This document shows, piece by piece, positions 5,517 through 11,806 of a stretch of DNA of 11,806 nt (its first letter is position 1; each line of letters starts with the position of its first letter). Below the pieces are notes generated by a model. That model saw only the letters and a list, made by a program, of their open reading frames with translations. It was not told the DNA's origin and made no database searches. A program made the position numbers and the translations under genes. The stretch is from JAHJRN01 sp043805355. Its GTDB lineage: Bacteria > Patescibacteriota > Patescibacteriia > 2-12-FULL-60-25. The stretch is from NCBI GenBank assembly GCA_043805355.1, contig JAZDIB010000079.1, forward strand, positions 1-11,806. The letters run 5' to 3'.

Positions 5517-6646
5517 AGGTTCTGGTCGATGGTCGTCGCGCTGTTCATCTCGGTCTGCACGTTGAACGGCGCGGACGGGGTGATGTCGGCTCCGTAGCGA
5601 TAGTTCGCGAAGAACGCCTCGGAGATGTCATCGATCTTCTTGTTCCAGTCGGCGCCGTAGAGCGTGATGGCGTCCGCCTCGGTCTTCACCCACCGGAGCT
5701 CGCCGCCTTTGGCGATGGCGTACACCATGGGGACGCTCGCGAACTTCACCATGCGCGTGCCGGGCCGGTACGTCACGTTCTTGCCGAGCGGGAGCGCGGC
5801 CATCGCGCTCGCCGAGACTTCCGTGACCGCGTCGAAATTCGCGTACCACGTGAAGTAGACCTTATCGTTGGGGAACGCATGCCGCTTGCCGTCCGTGCCG
5901 TTGTAGTAGACAGCCTTACACGGATTATCCGAGAGGGCGCCAGCCGGACATACGAGCTTGATGAGCGCGCCCTGGGTGGGTCCCGGCAGGATGACCTGCT
6001 TCATGACCGAGACGGCCGTGCTCGCGCTCGTGCCCGTGTTGCTCGAGGTGTCGCGGCATTGGGCATACACCGCGGATGTCCCGTCCTGCGTGAACGTATA
6101 GGCCTTCGTCGCCACGCCGGTGCCGAGGGTCATCGCCCCACGATCGACGCCCCCGACGAACAAGTTGCATGAGGCGATGCCTCCCGTATCGGAGACGTTG
6201 ACCGTGAACGTGACGGATTGCCCTACGGTCGCGGATGCCGGCGAGATGGAGCCCATGACCGGCGGGACGATGTCCCCGCCTCCGCTCGAACCTCCCTTGG
6301 CCCAGACGGCCGCATTGGGACCGGAATTGAAGTTCCCGACCGAGTCGCGGCAGAAGACGAAGACCGTGTAGATCTGCGAATTGGTGAACGTGAATGATTT
6401 CGACGCCGAGCCGGACGAGACGGTCATCGCGCCCTTGTCGTCGTTATCGACATAGAGGCTGCACGACGAGATGGACCCCGCGCTCGACGAGACGTTCGCG
6501 GAGAGCGTGACCGGGACGTACGTCGTCGCGTCGGTCGGCGTGACGGTCCCGATGGTGATGGCGCTCGAAGCCGCGAACACGGGCAACGCGCCGAGCAATA
6601 GGCCGAGCGACAACGCGCCCGCGCCGATTCGATGGAGATGTTTCAT
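5513..6646 (-). CDS. secreted protein: signal peptide, two Ig-like repeats with Cys pairs, duplicated VYY/DGKR C-terminal domain
   Basis: I place the start at ATG 6646-6644 rather than 6667, because the signal peptide begins with 'MKHLHR' and a -10 box sits at 6661-6656. The product is 377 residues. After the signal peptide (about 1-25, 'LPVFA') come two tandem Ig-like modules of roughly 90 residues. Both contain 'C.L(Y/F)V...(D/K)(K/R)GAMT' and about 30 residues later 'F/Q-C-R-D', so each has one Cys pair suited to a disulphide. A Gly/Ser linker joins them. The C-terminal domain (about 233-360) is the same as in the downstream gene, with 'VYYNGTDGKRHAFPND' at 246 and 'LYGADWNKKIDDISEAF' in the second unit. 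It is probably exported and surface-exposed. No enzymatic motif is visible. It is first in a two-gene operon with the 290-residue paralogue. Confidence 0.85.
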   Translation of the reverse strand: MKHLHRIGAGALSLGLLLGALPVFAASSAITIGTVTPTDATTYVPVTLSANVSSSAGSISSCSLYVDNDDKGAMTVSSGSASKSFTFTNSQIYTVFVFCRDSVGNFNSGPNAAVWAKGGSSGGGDIVPPVMGSISPASATVGQSVTFTVNVSDTGGIASCNLFVGGVDRGAMTLGTGVATKAYTFTQDGTSAVYAQCRDTSSNTGTSASTAVSVMKQVILPGPTQGALIKLVCPAGALSDNPCKAVYYNGTDGKRHAFPNDKVYFTWYANFDAVTEVSASAMAALPLGKNVTYRPGTRMVKFASVPMVYAIAKGGELRWVKTEADAITLYGADWNKKIDDISEAFFANYRYGADITPSAPFNVQTEMNSATTIDQNL

Positions 6647-6655
6647 ACGGTGATT

Positions 6656-6661
6656 AGGATA
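6656..6661 (-). promoter_or_regulatory. -10 element of the two-gene surface-protein operon
   Basis: Read on the minus strand this is TATCCT, ending ten bases before ATG 6646. Transcription would start two to four bases upstream of the ATG, a leaderless arrangement. I find no good -35 box at 15-18 bp, so the promoter call rests on the -10 and its position. Confidence 0.4.
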
Positions 6662-6701
6662 GCACACGCCGCGCCGTTCGACGTCCCTGTTTCTAAATAC
6701 G

Positions 6702-6817
6702 AAAAATGCCGTCGTTGCGAGAAGTCCGACGACGAAGCAATCTTACCGAAACCCTTCGACCGGAGCATCAAGGTAAGATTGCCGCGTCGCTCGCGGACTC
6801 GCTCCTCGCAACGACGG
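6702..6817 (-). terminator. probable uvrA terminator formed by the palindromic element
   Basis: On the minus strand the long hairpin 6817-6709 is followed by five T (6706-6702), 18 bases after the uvrA stop. The outer stem of 13 bp is GC-rich, so it could act as an intrinsic terminator and would insulate the downstream surface-protein operon. Confidence 0.55.
6709..6817. repeat. palindromic REP/MITE-like element ('CGTCGTTGCGAG...GAAGCAATCT' type)
   Basis: The left arm 6709-6747 and right arm 6772-6817 are inverted copies. CCGTCGTTGCGAG (6709-6721) matches CTCGCAACGACGG (6805-6817) exactly, and GCAATCTTACC (6737-6747) matches GGTAAGATTGC (6772-6782) exactly. The middle of the arms differs by small gaps. 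The 24-nt loop holds CCTTCGAC. The arm is a close variant of the 'CGTCATTGCGAG...GAAGCAATC' repeat that I recognise from many bacterial phyla. No transposase is nearby, so it would be non-autonomous. Confidence 0.75.
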
Positions 6818-6834
6818 TTATTCTATTGATCGCG

Positions 6835-9720
6835 TTACAGAATCTCCCTCAGATACCCTGCCGTGAGGCTCCGCTTCGATTTCGCGACTTCTTCGGGCGT
6901 GCCTTCGGCGACGATTTCGCCGCCATTCAAGCCGCCTTCGGGCCCCATATCGATGACCCAGTCCGCGCTCTTCACGATGTCGAGGTTGTGCTCGATGACG
7001 AGGATGGTGTTCCCCTTGTCCACGAGCGCCTGGAGCACGATGAGCAGCCGCTTGATGTCGTCGAAGTGCAGGCCGGTCGTGGGCTCGTCCAGGATGTAGA
7101 GCGTCTTGCCGGTCGCGCGGCGCGAGAGCTCGGTCGCGAGCTTCACGCGCTGGGCCTCGCCGCCCGAGAGCGTCGTGGCGGGCTGGCCGAGGCGCACGTA
7201 GCCGAGGCCGACCTCGTGCAGGACCGAGAGCTTGTCGTAGATGAGCGGCTGGTCCACGAAGAACCGGCGCGCCTCCTCGACCGTCATGTCGAGCACGTCC
7301 GCGATGGTCTTGCCGCGCCAGTGGATCTCGAGCGCTTCCTTGTTGTACCGCTTGCCGTGGCATTCCGAGCATTCGACGTAGACGTCCGGCAGGAACTGCA
7401 TCTCGATCTTCACGTAGCCTTCGCCGCCGCACGGCTCGCACCGTCCGCCGCCCTTCACGTTGAACGAGAACTTGCCCGCGTCGTAGCCGCGCATCTTCGC
7501 CTCCGGGATCTCGGTGAACAGGTCGCGGATGACCGTAAAGACGCCGGTGTACGTCGCCGGGTTGGAGCGCGGCGTGCGTCCGATGGGCGACTGGTCCACG
7601 GACACGACCTTGTCCAGGTTGTCGATGCCATCGATCTTCTTGTGCGGCCCAGGCAAATCCTTGGAGCCGTAGAAATGGGTAGAGAGGGCGCGTGCCAGGA
7701 TGTCGAGCACGAGCGTGGACTTGCCCGAGCCGGAGACGCCCGTCACGCAGGTGAAGGTCCCGAGCGGCACGCGAAAATCCAGGTCCTTGAGATTGTACCC
7801 GCGCGCGCCACGGACCGTCACGGCCTTGCCGTTCCCCTTGCGTCGCTTCTTCGGGAGCTCGATTTCCTTCTTGCCGAGGAGGTACGCGCCCGTGAGCGAC
7901 TCCTTGTTGCGCTTGATCTCGGCGAGCGTGCCGGCCGCGACGATCTCGCCGCCGTATTCGCCGGCGCCGGGGCCCACGTCGACCACGTAATCGGCGGCCT
8001 CCATCACGGCGCGGTCATGCTCGACCACGATGACGGAGTTCCCGATGTCGCGGAGCTGCTTCATCGTGTCGATGAGCTTGTCGTTGTCGCGCTGGTGCAG
8101 GCCGATGGAGGGTTCGTCCAGGATGTAGATGACGCCGGAGAGCTCGGAGCCGAGCTGCGCCGCGAGGCGGACACGCTGCGCCTCGCCGCCCGAGAGCGAC
8201 ATCGCGCTCCGGTCGAGGGTGAGGTACCCGAGGCCCACGTCGAGCAGGTTCTTGAGCCGCCGCACGATCTCGTGCGAGGTCTGGTCCACCACGATGCGCT
8301 CGCGTTCCGTGAACCCGTGCGGGTCCGGCTTCGTTTCGACCTTGGCGCGCGTGATCTTGGAGGGCTTCGCCTTGGCCGGCGCCTTGCCGAGGGACGTGAA
8401 GAACGCCGTCGCCTCGTCGAGCGGCAGGCCGACCACGTCCGCGATGCCCTTGTCCGCGACCGTGACGAGGAGCGCCTCCTGCCGCAGCCGCTTCCCGTCG
8501 CACACGGGGCATATCAGCACGCGCATGTAGCCTTCGATCTCCTTCTGCACGTATTCGGAATCGGTCTGGCGATACTTCTCCTCCAGCATCGCGAGGATGC
8601 CGTCGAACGCCAGCGTCTTGCCTTCGACCTCGTAGGTCTCGTCGCCGGTCCCTTCCATGATGATCGTCAGGCCCTTGGGCGGGATGGCACCGACCTCGTC
8701 GCTGATGGAGAACCCGTGGCGAAGGCCGACGGCCTCGAGCAGTTTCAAATGCGACGTCTGGTTGCCGGCGATGCGCGTCCACGGCTTGATGGCGCCCTGC
8801 GCGATGGTGAGTCGCTTGTTCGGGATGACGAGCTCCGGCTCGAGCACGAGTTTGGTGCCGAGGCCGGTGCATGCTTGGCAGGCGCCGTGCGGGGAATTGA
8901 ACGAGAAGAGACGCGGCTCGAGCGGCGGCAGGGACCGGTCGCAGTGGGCGCAGAAGAGGGACTGCGAGAACATCATCTCGTCGCCCGATTCCTCGTCGAG
9001 CGCGACCACGAGCCCGTTGCCGAGCTCCAACGCCTGCTTGAGCGGCTCCATGAGCGCCTCGAGCGTCAGGCTCGTCTTCGCCTCGATGCGACGTACGACG
9101 ACCTCGACGGTGTGCGGCTTGGTCTTGTCCGGCTTCACGCGCAGCATCTCGTCGATATCCACGAGCGTGCCGTCGAACCGCACTTCCTTGAAACCCGCGT
9201 TCTCCGCCGCCTGCAAGACGACCTTATGTTCCCCCTTCTGCTCGCGCACCATGGGCGCGAGGAGCGTGACCGCATGCTTCGTCGTGAGTCCGAGGATGCG
9301 CTCCCCGATCTCCCGCGACGACTGCTCCATCACCGGCGCGCCGCACGTGGGGCAATGCGCCCGGCCCGCGCGCGAGAAGAGCAGACGCAAAAAATCGTAG
9401 ACCTCGGTCACGGTGCCGACGGTCGAACGCGGGTTGTGCGACGAGGACTTCTGGTCGATGGCCACGGTCGGCGAAAGGCCCACGATCTCGTCGACGTCCG
9501 GCTTATCTTGAAGTTCGAGGAACTGCCGTGCATACGACGAAAGACTCTCCATGTACCGGCGCTGCCCTTCCGCGTGGATCGTGTCGAACGCGAGGGATGA
9601 TTTGCCGGAGCCGGAGAGCCCCGTGAACACGACCAGCTTGTTCTTGGGCAAGTCGATCGAGACGTTCTTGAGGTTATGGACCCGCGCGCCGCGGATGGAG
9701 ATGTGATTCGAGGCGGACAT
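6835..9720 (-). CDS. uvrA: excinuclease ABC subunit A (UvrA)
   Basis: UvrA is the damage-recognition ATPase of nucleotide excision repair: it scans DNA as a dimer and loads UvrB. The 961-residue product (E. coli 940) has both ABC modules complete. Walker A 'GLSGSGKSS' is at 34-42 and the second Walker A 'GVSGSGKST' has its Lys at 667. The signature motifs 'LSGGEAQRV' begin at 509 and 851, and both Walker B stretches 'YILDEP' are present. The zinc-binding clusters are intact: 'CAHC...CQAC' in the first insertion and 'CEPC...CSEC' in the second. An extra 'CPTC' lies near residue 120, as in other UvrAs. ATG 9720 gives the canonical '[11 protein letters not shown]' start. A Lys/Pro-rich linker around '[22 protein letters not shown]' accounts for part of the extra length. 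No uvrB or uvrC is in the window. The gene has its own promoter and terminator. Confidence 0.98.
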   Translation of the reverse strand: MSASNHISIRGARVHNLKNVSIDLPKNKLVVFTGLSGSGKSSLAFDTIHAEGQRRYMESLSSYARQFLELQDKPDVDEIVGLSPTVAIDQKSSSHNPRSTVGTVTEVYDFLRLLFSRAGRAHCPTCGAPVMEQSSREIGERILGLTTKHAVTLLAPMVREQKGEHKVVLQAAENAGFKEVRFDGTLVDIDEMLRVKPDKTKPHTVEVVVRRIEAKTSLTLEALMEPLKQALELGNGLVVALDEESGDEMMFSQSLFCAHCDRSLPPLEPRLFSFNSPHGACQACTGLGTKLVLEPELVIPNKRLTIAQGAIKPWTRIAGNQTSHLKLLEAVGLRHGFSISDEVGAIPPKGLTIIMEGTGDETYEVEGKTLAFDGILAMLEEKYRQTDSEYVQKEIEGYMRVLICPVCDGKRLRQEALLVTVADKGIADVVGLPLDEATAFFTSLGKAPAKAKPSKITRAKVETKPDPHGFTERERIVVDQTSHEIVRRLKNLLDVGLGYLTLDRSAMSLSGGEAQRVRLAAQLGSELSGVIYILDEPSIGLHQRDNDKLIDTMKQLRDIGNSVIVVEHDRAVMEAADYVVDVGPGAGEYGGEIVAAGTLAEIKRNKESLTGAYLLGKKEIELPKKRRKGNGKAVTVRGARGYNLKDLDFRVPLGTFTCVTGVSGSGKSTLVLDILARALSTHFYGSKDLPGPHKKIDGIDNLDKVVSVDQSPIGRTPRSNPATYTGVFTVIRDLFTEIPEAKMRGYDAGKFSFNVKGGGRCEPCGGEGYVKIEMQFLPDVYVECSECHGKRYNKEALEIHWRGKTIADVLDMTVEEARRFFVDQPLIYDKLSVLHEVGLGYVRLGQPATTLSGGEAQRVKLATELSRRATGKTLYILDEPTTGLHFDDIKRLLIVLQALVDKGNTILVIEHNLDIVKSADWVIDMGPEGGLNGGEIVAEGTPEEVAKSKRSLTAGYLREIL

Positions 9721-9732
9721 AGACTGCCGCCG

Positions 9733-9761
9733 AGACTATCACAAGTCCGGATAAGGGGCAA
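9733..9761 (-). promoter_or_regulatory. candidate uvrA promoter
   Basis: Read on the minus strand, TTGCCC (9761-9756), a 17-bp spacer and TAGTCT (9738-9733) lie in the 59-bp gap before uvrA. The predicted start is about five bases upstream of ATG 9720, with no Shine-Dalgarno. The -10 is weak. I see no LexA-type operator in the gap. Confidence 0.4.
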
Positions 9762-9779
9762 GAGGCGAGGATGCGCCCA

Positions 9780-11774
9780 TCAGAATGTCGTCCCCCCTTC
9801 GCACTCCGTCCCGTAGAACTTCTTGTCCGGCGCATCCGGCGCATTCCCCGTATTCAGGTTGATGTCGCATTGGATGGTCGCACCGCCATCGGCCGCACCC
9901 TTGAGGTCGGCCAGCGACCAGTAGTTCGGCGTGTTCATCAGTTTCGTCGATCCGCCTTTCGCTTCCGGCGCCTTCAGGCCGCACCAATACGCGTCTGGTC
10001 CATCGTTGCTGTACCCCGTATACCCCGAGAACTTCCCGGATGATCCGCAATCCGCATGCGTGACGATGGCGATGCCGCCGAACTTCTTCATGACAGGACC
10101 GACGATCTTACTCCCGCCGATGATCGTCCTCCCGAAAAGCGCATCTTCCGTCCAATAGTATTCGAGGGCTAGGACGAACCCACGAAACGCGTTTTCGCCT
10201 CCGGAACATTTTTTCTCGGCATCCGCGACCTCTTCCGGCTTAATCGTGATTCGGTAGGGTGCCGTCCCCGAATCGAAGCCTTCCGAATCCGTCAATTCGA
10301 CATCGCCGATCTCGAACATATTCTTCTCCGTTGTCGCAAAGGTGTCCGCCTGGGCATATCCGCAGACCGCATATAACGTCAGGTCTTCGGCCTGCTGACC
10401 CTCGGTCCATGTAACGGTCCCGGTCCATGACGCCTTGACGCACGCATACCCGGTCGTCTTTCCGGCGCATTCCTCGAACCTGCCTCCTGTACAGTCGGCA
10501 CATGCGTACCCCTTCCCAGGGGCGTCGCATGCATGCCCGTAGCACGGGCTGCCGGTAAGGCCCTCCGCGAAATATTTGACGTTGCATCGCGTATCGTCGG
10601 TGGCGACGGTGAACGCTGCGCTCTCCGCTGGCGCCTCGTTCGCGGTCCCGTCGGCTTCCATGAACTTCAGGTCATCCTTCCCCGTGATTTTCTTCAGGTC
10701 TCTGCACCACTTGGAGCTGACATCCACCTGTTTGTTGATCATGAAGACTTCGAGCCGCTTCAGCTCCAACGTCGCGGGATTGATGGTCCAGAGGATGGTG
10801 TAGGAGCCGAGGACGAGCAACATCCCGACGCTCGCGTCAATCATGATTTCCTTGCCGCGCTTGATGTCCCCGAAGGCGGAGCCGAAGATGTACCGGAACC
10901 CACCATACACGAACATGACGGCCGCAAAGATGGCGACGATGGAGACGCCATACTGGAACGCGCTCGCGATGTATCCGCGGAGGCCTTGGACGGTCCCCAC
11001 GCTGCCGAGCGGGATGGACAGCGGAATCTGTGGCTCGGGCGCGATGCACCGTCCTTTGCTGGACGGACATCCGTACCCTTCACGGAACGCATCCGTGGAG
11101 CCGCCATATTCCTTCGTGGCGCATTCGGCCCGCGTGAAACACATCGCGTTCACGGACGCGAGCGCCGCGGGAGTCGGGGCCTTCGCGCCTGCCGACTTCG
11201 GAAGGTTCCCTGCGCCGAAAGACCTGCTGATGGTCATTCCTTGCGCCTCACATTTCCCCTTGCAGGAATCGAAGGTTTCACGCTCGGTCGAAATCATGTC
11301 GCCGATCTTCGAGTCGGTGTTCTCACAAAGGCAACAGGAGTAGTAGGGTCCCGGTTGACCCGCGCAGGACTCCCGCTGTTCCTTGCACTCCTTGTCGAAC
11401 TTCGGAATCTTATTGTTCGAGACCGTCTCGATACAGCATCCTCCTGGACCTGTTTCGCAGGTAGCCTGATGAATCGCCTCTCCGGCCGCGGCCGTACAGG
11501 CGGTGCCTGCCATCAGTGTGACGAGGGGTCCGCCGATTGGGAGAAGCGCGACCTTCGCGCAGGTGACGCAATACTCAGGATGATCGATGATCTGACCGCT
11601 CTCCGGAAGCAGCTGCGTGCACCGTGCGACACACATTACTGGACATTTGACGAGTATTTCCGCGTTGTCACAATCCAGAATCCCCAAGCTGTCGCATTCA
11701 ATCGCCTGAACCGCAGGAATCCTCAGCGACCCGAGGACAATCAATGTAATCGTCACGACGAGAAACTTCCTCAT
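9780..11774 (-). CDS. large Cys-rich secreted protein with a T4SS-pilin-like two-helix membrane segment
   Basis: The 664-residue product starts with a signal peptide (about 1-24, 'IPAVQA'). Residues 25-245 are Cys-rich (22 Cys), with CxxC-like clusters such as 'KCPVMCVARC', 'CVTC', 'GGCC' and 'SCCLC'. Residues 260-333 form two hydrophobic helices (about 274-297 and 310-331) with 'YGGFRYIFGSAFGDIKRGKE' between and 'GSYTILWTINP' at the end. This is the pattern of the VirB2/TrbC-like 'T4SS pilin' proteins common in CPR genomes. Residues 350-664 add another extracytoplasmic region with 14 Cys, including 'GSPCYGHACDA' and 'YACADC'. I count 36 Cys in total, an even number consistent with disulphides outside the membrane. 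Typical T4SS pilins are only about 100-150 residues, so this is a large fusion. The start overlaps the preceding stop (ATGA), so it is the second or a later gene of an operon entering from the right. The role could be in a pilus, DNA uptake or host contact; this is inference. Confidence 0.8.
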   Translation of the reverse strand: MRKFLVVTITLIVLGSLRIPAVQAIECDSLGILDCDNAEILVKCPVMCVARCTQLLPESGQIIDHPEYCVTCAKVALLPIGGPLVTLMAGTACTAAAGEAIHQATCETGPGGCCIETVSNNKIPKFDKECKEQRESCAGQPGPYYSCCLCENTDSKIGDMISTERETFDSCKGKCEAQGMTISRSFGAGNLPKSAGAKAPTPAALASVNAMCFTRAECATKEYGGSTDAFREGYGCPSSKGRCIAPEPQIPLSIPLGSVGTVQGLRGYIASAFQYGVSIVAIFAAVMFVYGGFRYIFGSAFGDIKRGKEIMIDASVGMLLVLGSYTILWTINPATLELKRLEVFMINKQVDVSSKWCRDLKKITGKDDLKFMEADGTANEAPAESAAFTVATDDTRCNVKYFAEGLTGSPCYGHACDAPGKGYACADCTGGRFEECAGKTTGYACVKASWTGTVTWTEGQQAEDLTLYAVCGYAQADTFATTEKNMFEIGDVELTDSEGFDSGTAPYRITIKPEEVADAEKKCSGGENAFRGFVLALEYYWTEDALFGRTIIGGSKIVGPVMKKFGGIAIVTHADCGSSGKFSGYTGYSNDGPDAYWCGLKAPEAKGGSTKLMNTPNYWSLADLKGAADGGATIQCDINLNTGNAPDAPDKKFYGTECEGGTTF

Positions 11775-11806
11775 ATTCCCTTCAGCTGCGTGAACATCTC
11801 CTCGAG
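11771..11806 (-). CDS. C-terminal tail of an upstream gene (partial)
   Basis: Only 36 bases are in the window. Read on the minus strand they give 'LEEMFTQLKGI' and a TGA that overlaps the next ATG by four bases, the same ATGA junction as at the other two operon joints here. The penultimate codon is ATA. The family cannot be identified from eleven residues. The arrangement suggests an operon with the Cys-rich pilin-like protein. Confidence 0.5.
   Translation of the reverse strand, partial: LEEMFTQLKGI

Noticed and set aside
4623..5597. A 324-residue plus-strand frame over the surface-protein gene
   Set aside because: It is an Arg/Val/Asp-rich shadow of the minus-strand gene, and the real gene has a signal peptide and conserved domain.
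6706..9600. A 964-residue open frame antisense to uvrA
   Set aside because: Its translation is low-complexity Arg/Glu/Asp/Val/Leu with no family motif, it has no ribosome site, and it mirrors GC-rich codon use of uvrA. It begins inside the palindromic repeat.
1..11806. UGA recoding (code 25) as in Gracilibacteria/Absconditabacteria
   Set aside because: TGA ends most genes here at the expected family lengths, and no in-frame TGA is needed within conserved domains.

Overview
This GC-rich window most resembles the chromosome of a Patescibacteria (CPR) organism, probably of the Parcubacteria group. The grounds are three secreted proteins that share a duplicated 'G-x-L-I-K ... VYY ... DGKR ... 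YRPG' C-terminal domain which I associate with that group, a secreted Cys-rich protein with a type IV secretion pilin-like membrane hairpin, an archaeal-type CMP kinase, very compact spacing and several apparently leaderless genes. The lineage is inference. TGA ends most genes here, so the UGA-glycine code of Gracilibacteria/Absconditabacteria does not apply.

Layout. The left edge holds the C-terminus of a secreted protein (1-243, +). Next comes a tRNA gene whose body closely matches tRNA-Ile2 but whose anticodon is UAU, with its own promoter and terminator. Two + strand genes of unassigned function follow: a roughly 445-residue protein with distant resemblance to the RelA/SpoT nucleotidyltransferase fold, broken by a frameshift at a run of six G (1541-1546), and a 174-residue hypothetical protein. 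A translation and nucleotide block follows on + : an RluD-type pseudouridine synthase, then an overlapping CMP kinase (ATGA overlap), then rplS (ribosomal protein bL19) with its own promoter and terminator.

The right half is on the - strand. Reading leftward from the right edge it has the tail of an unknown gene overlapping a 664-residue Cys-rich, T4SS-pilin-like secreted protein; uvrA (nucleotide excision repair); a palindromic REP/MITE-like element that also looks like the uvrA terminator; and an ATGA-coupled pair of signal-peptide proteins with Ig-like domains and the shared C-terminal domain.

Recurring themes are near-consensus sigma70-type promoters with 17-bp spacers, predicted transcription starts only 0-15 nt from several start codons (leaderless or nearly so), ATGA stop/start overlaps at all three within-operon junctions, and two families of palindromic repeats sitting next to genes. 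I see no CRISPR array, prophage, insertion sequence or defence cassette. No stretch over 300 bases lacks a gene.
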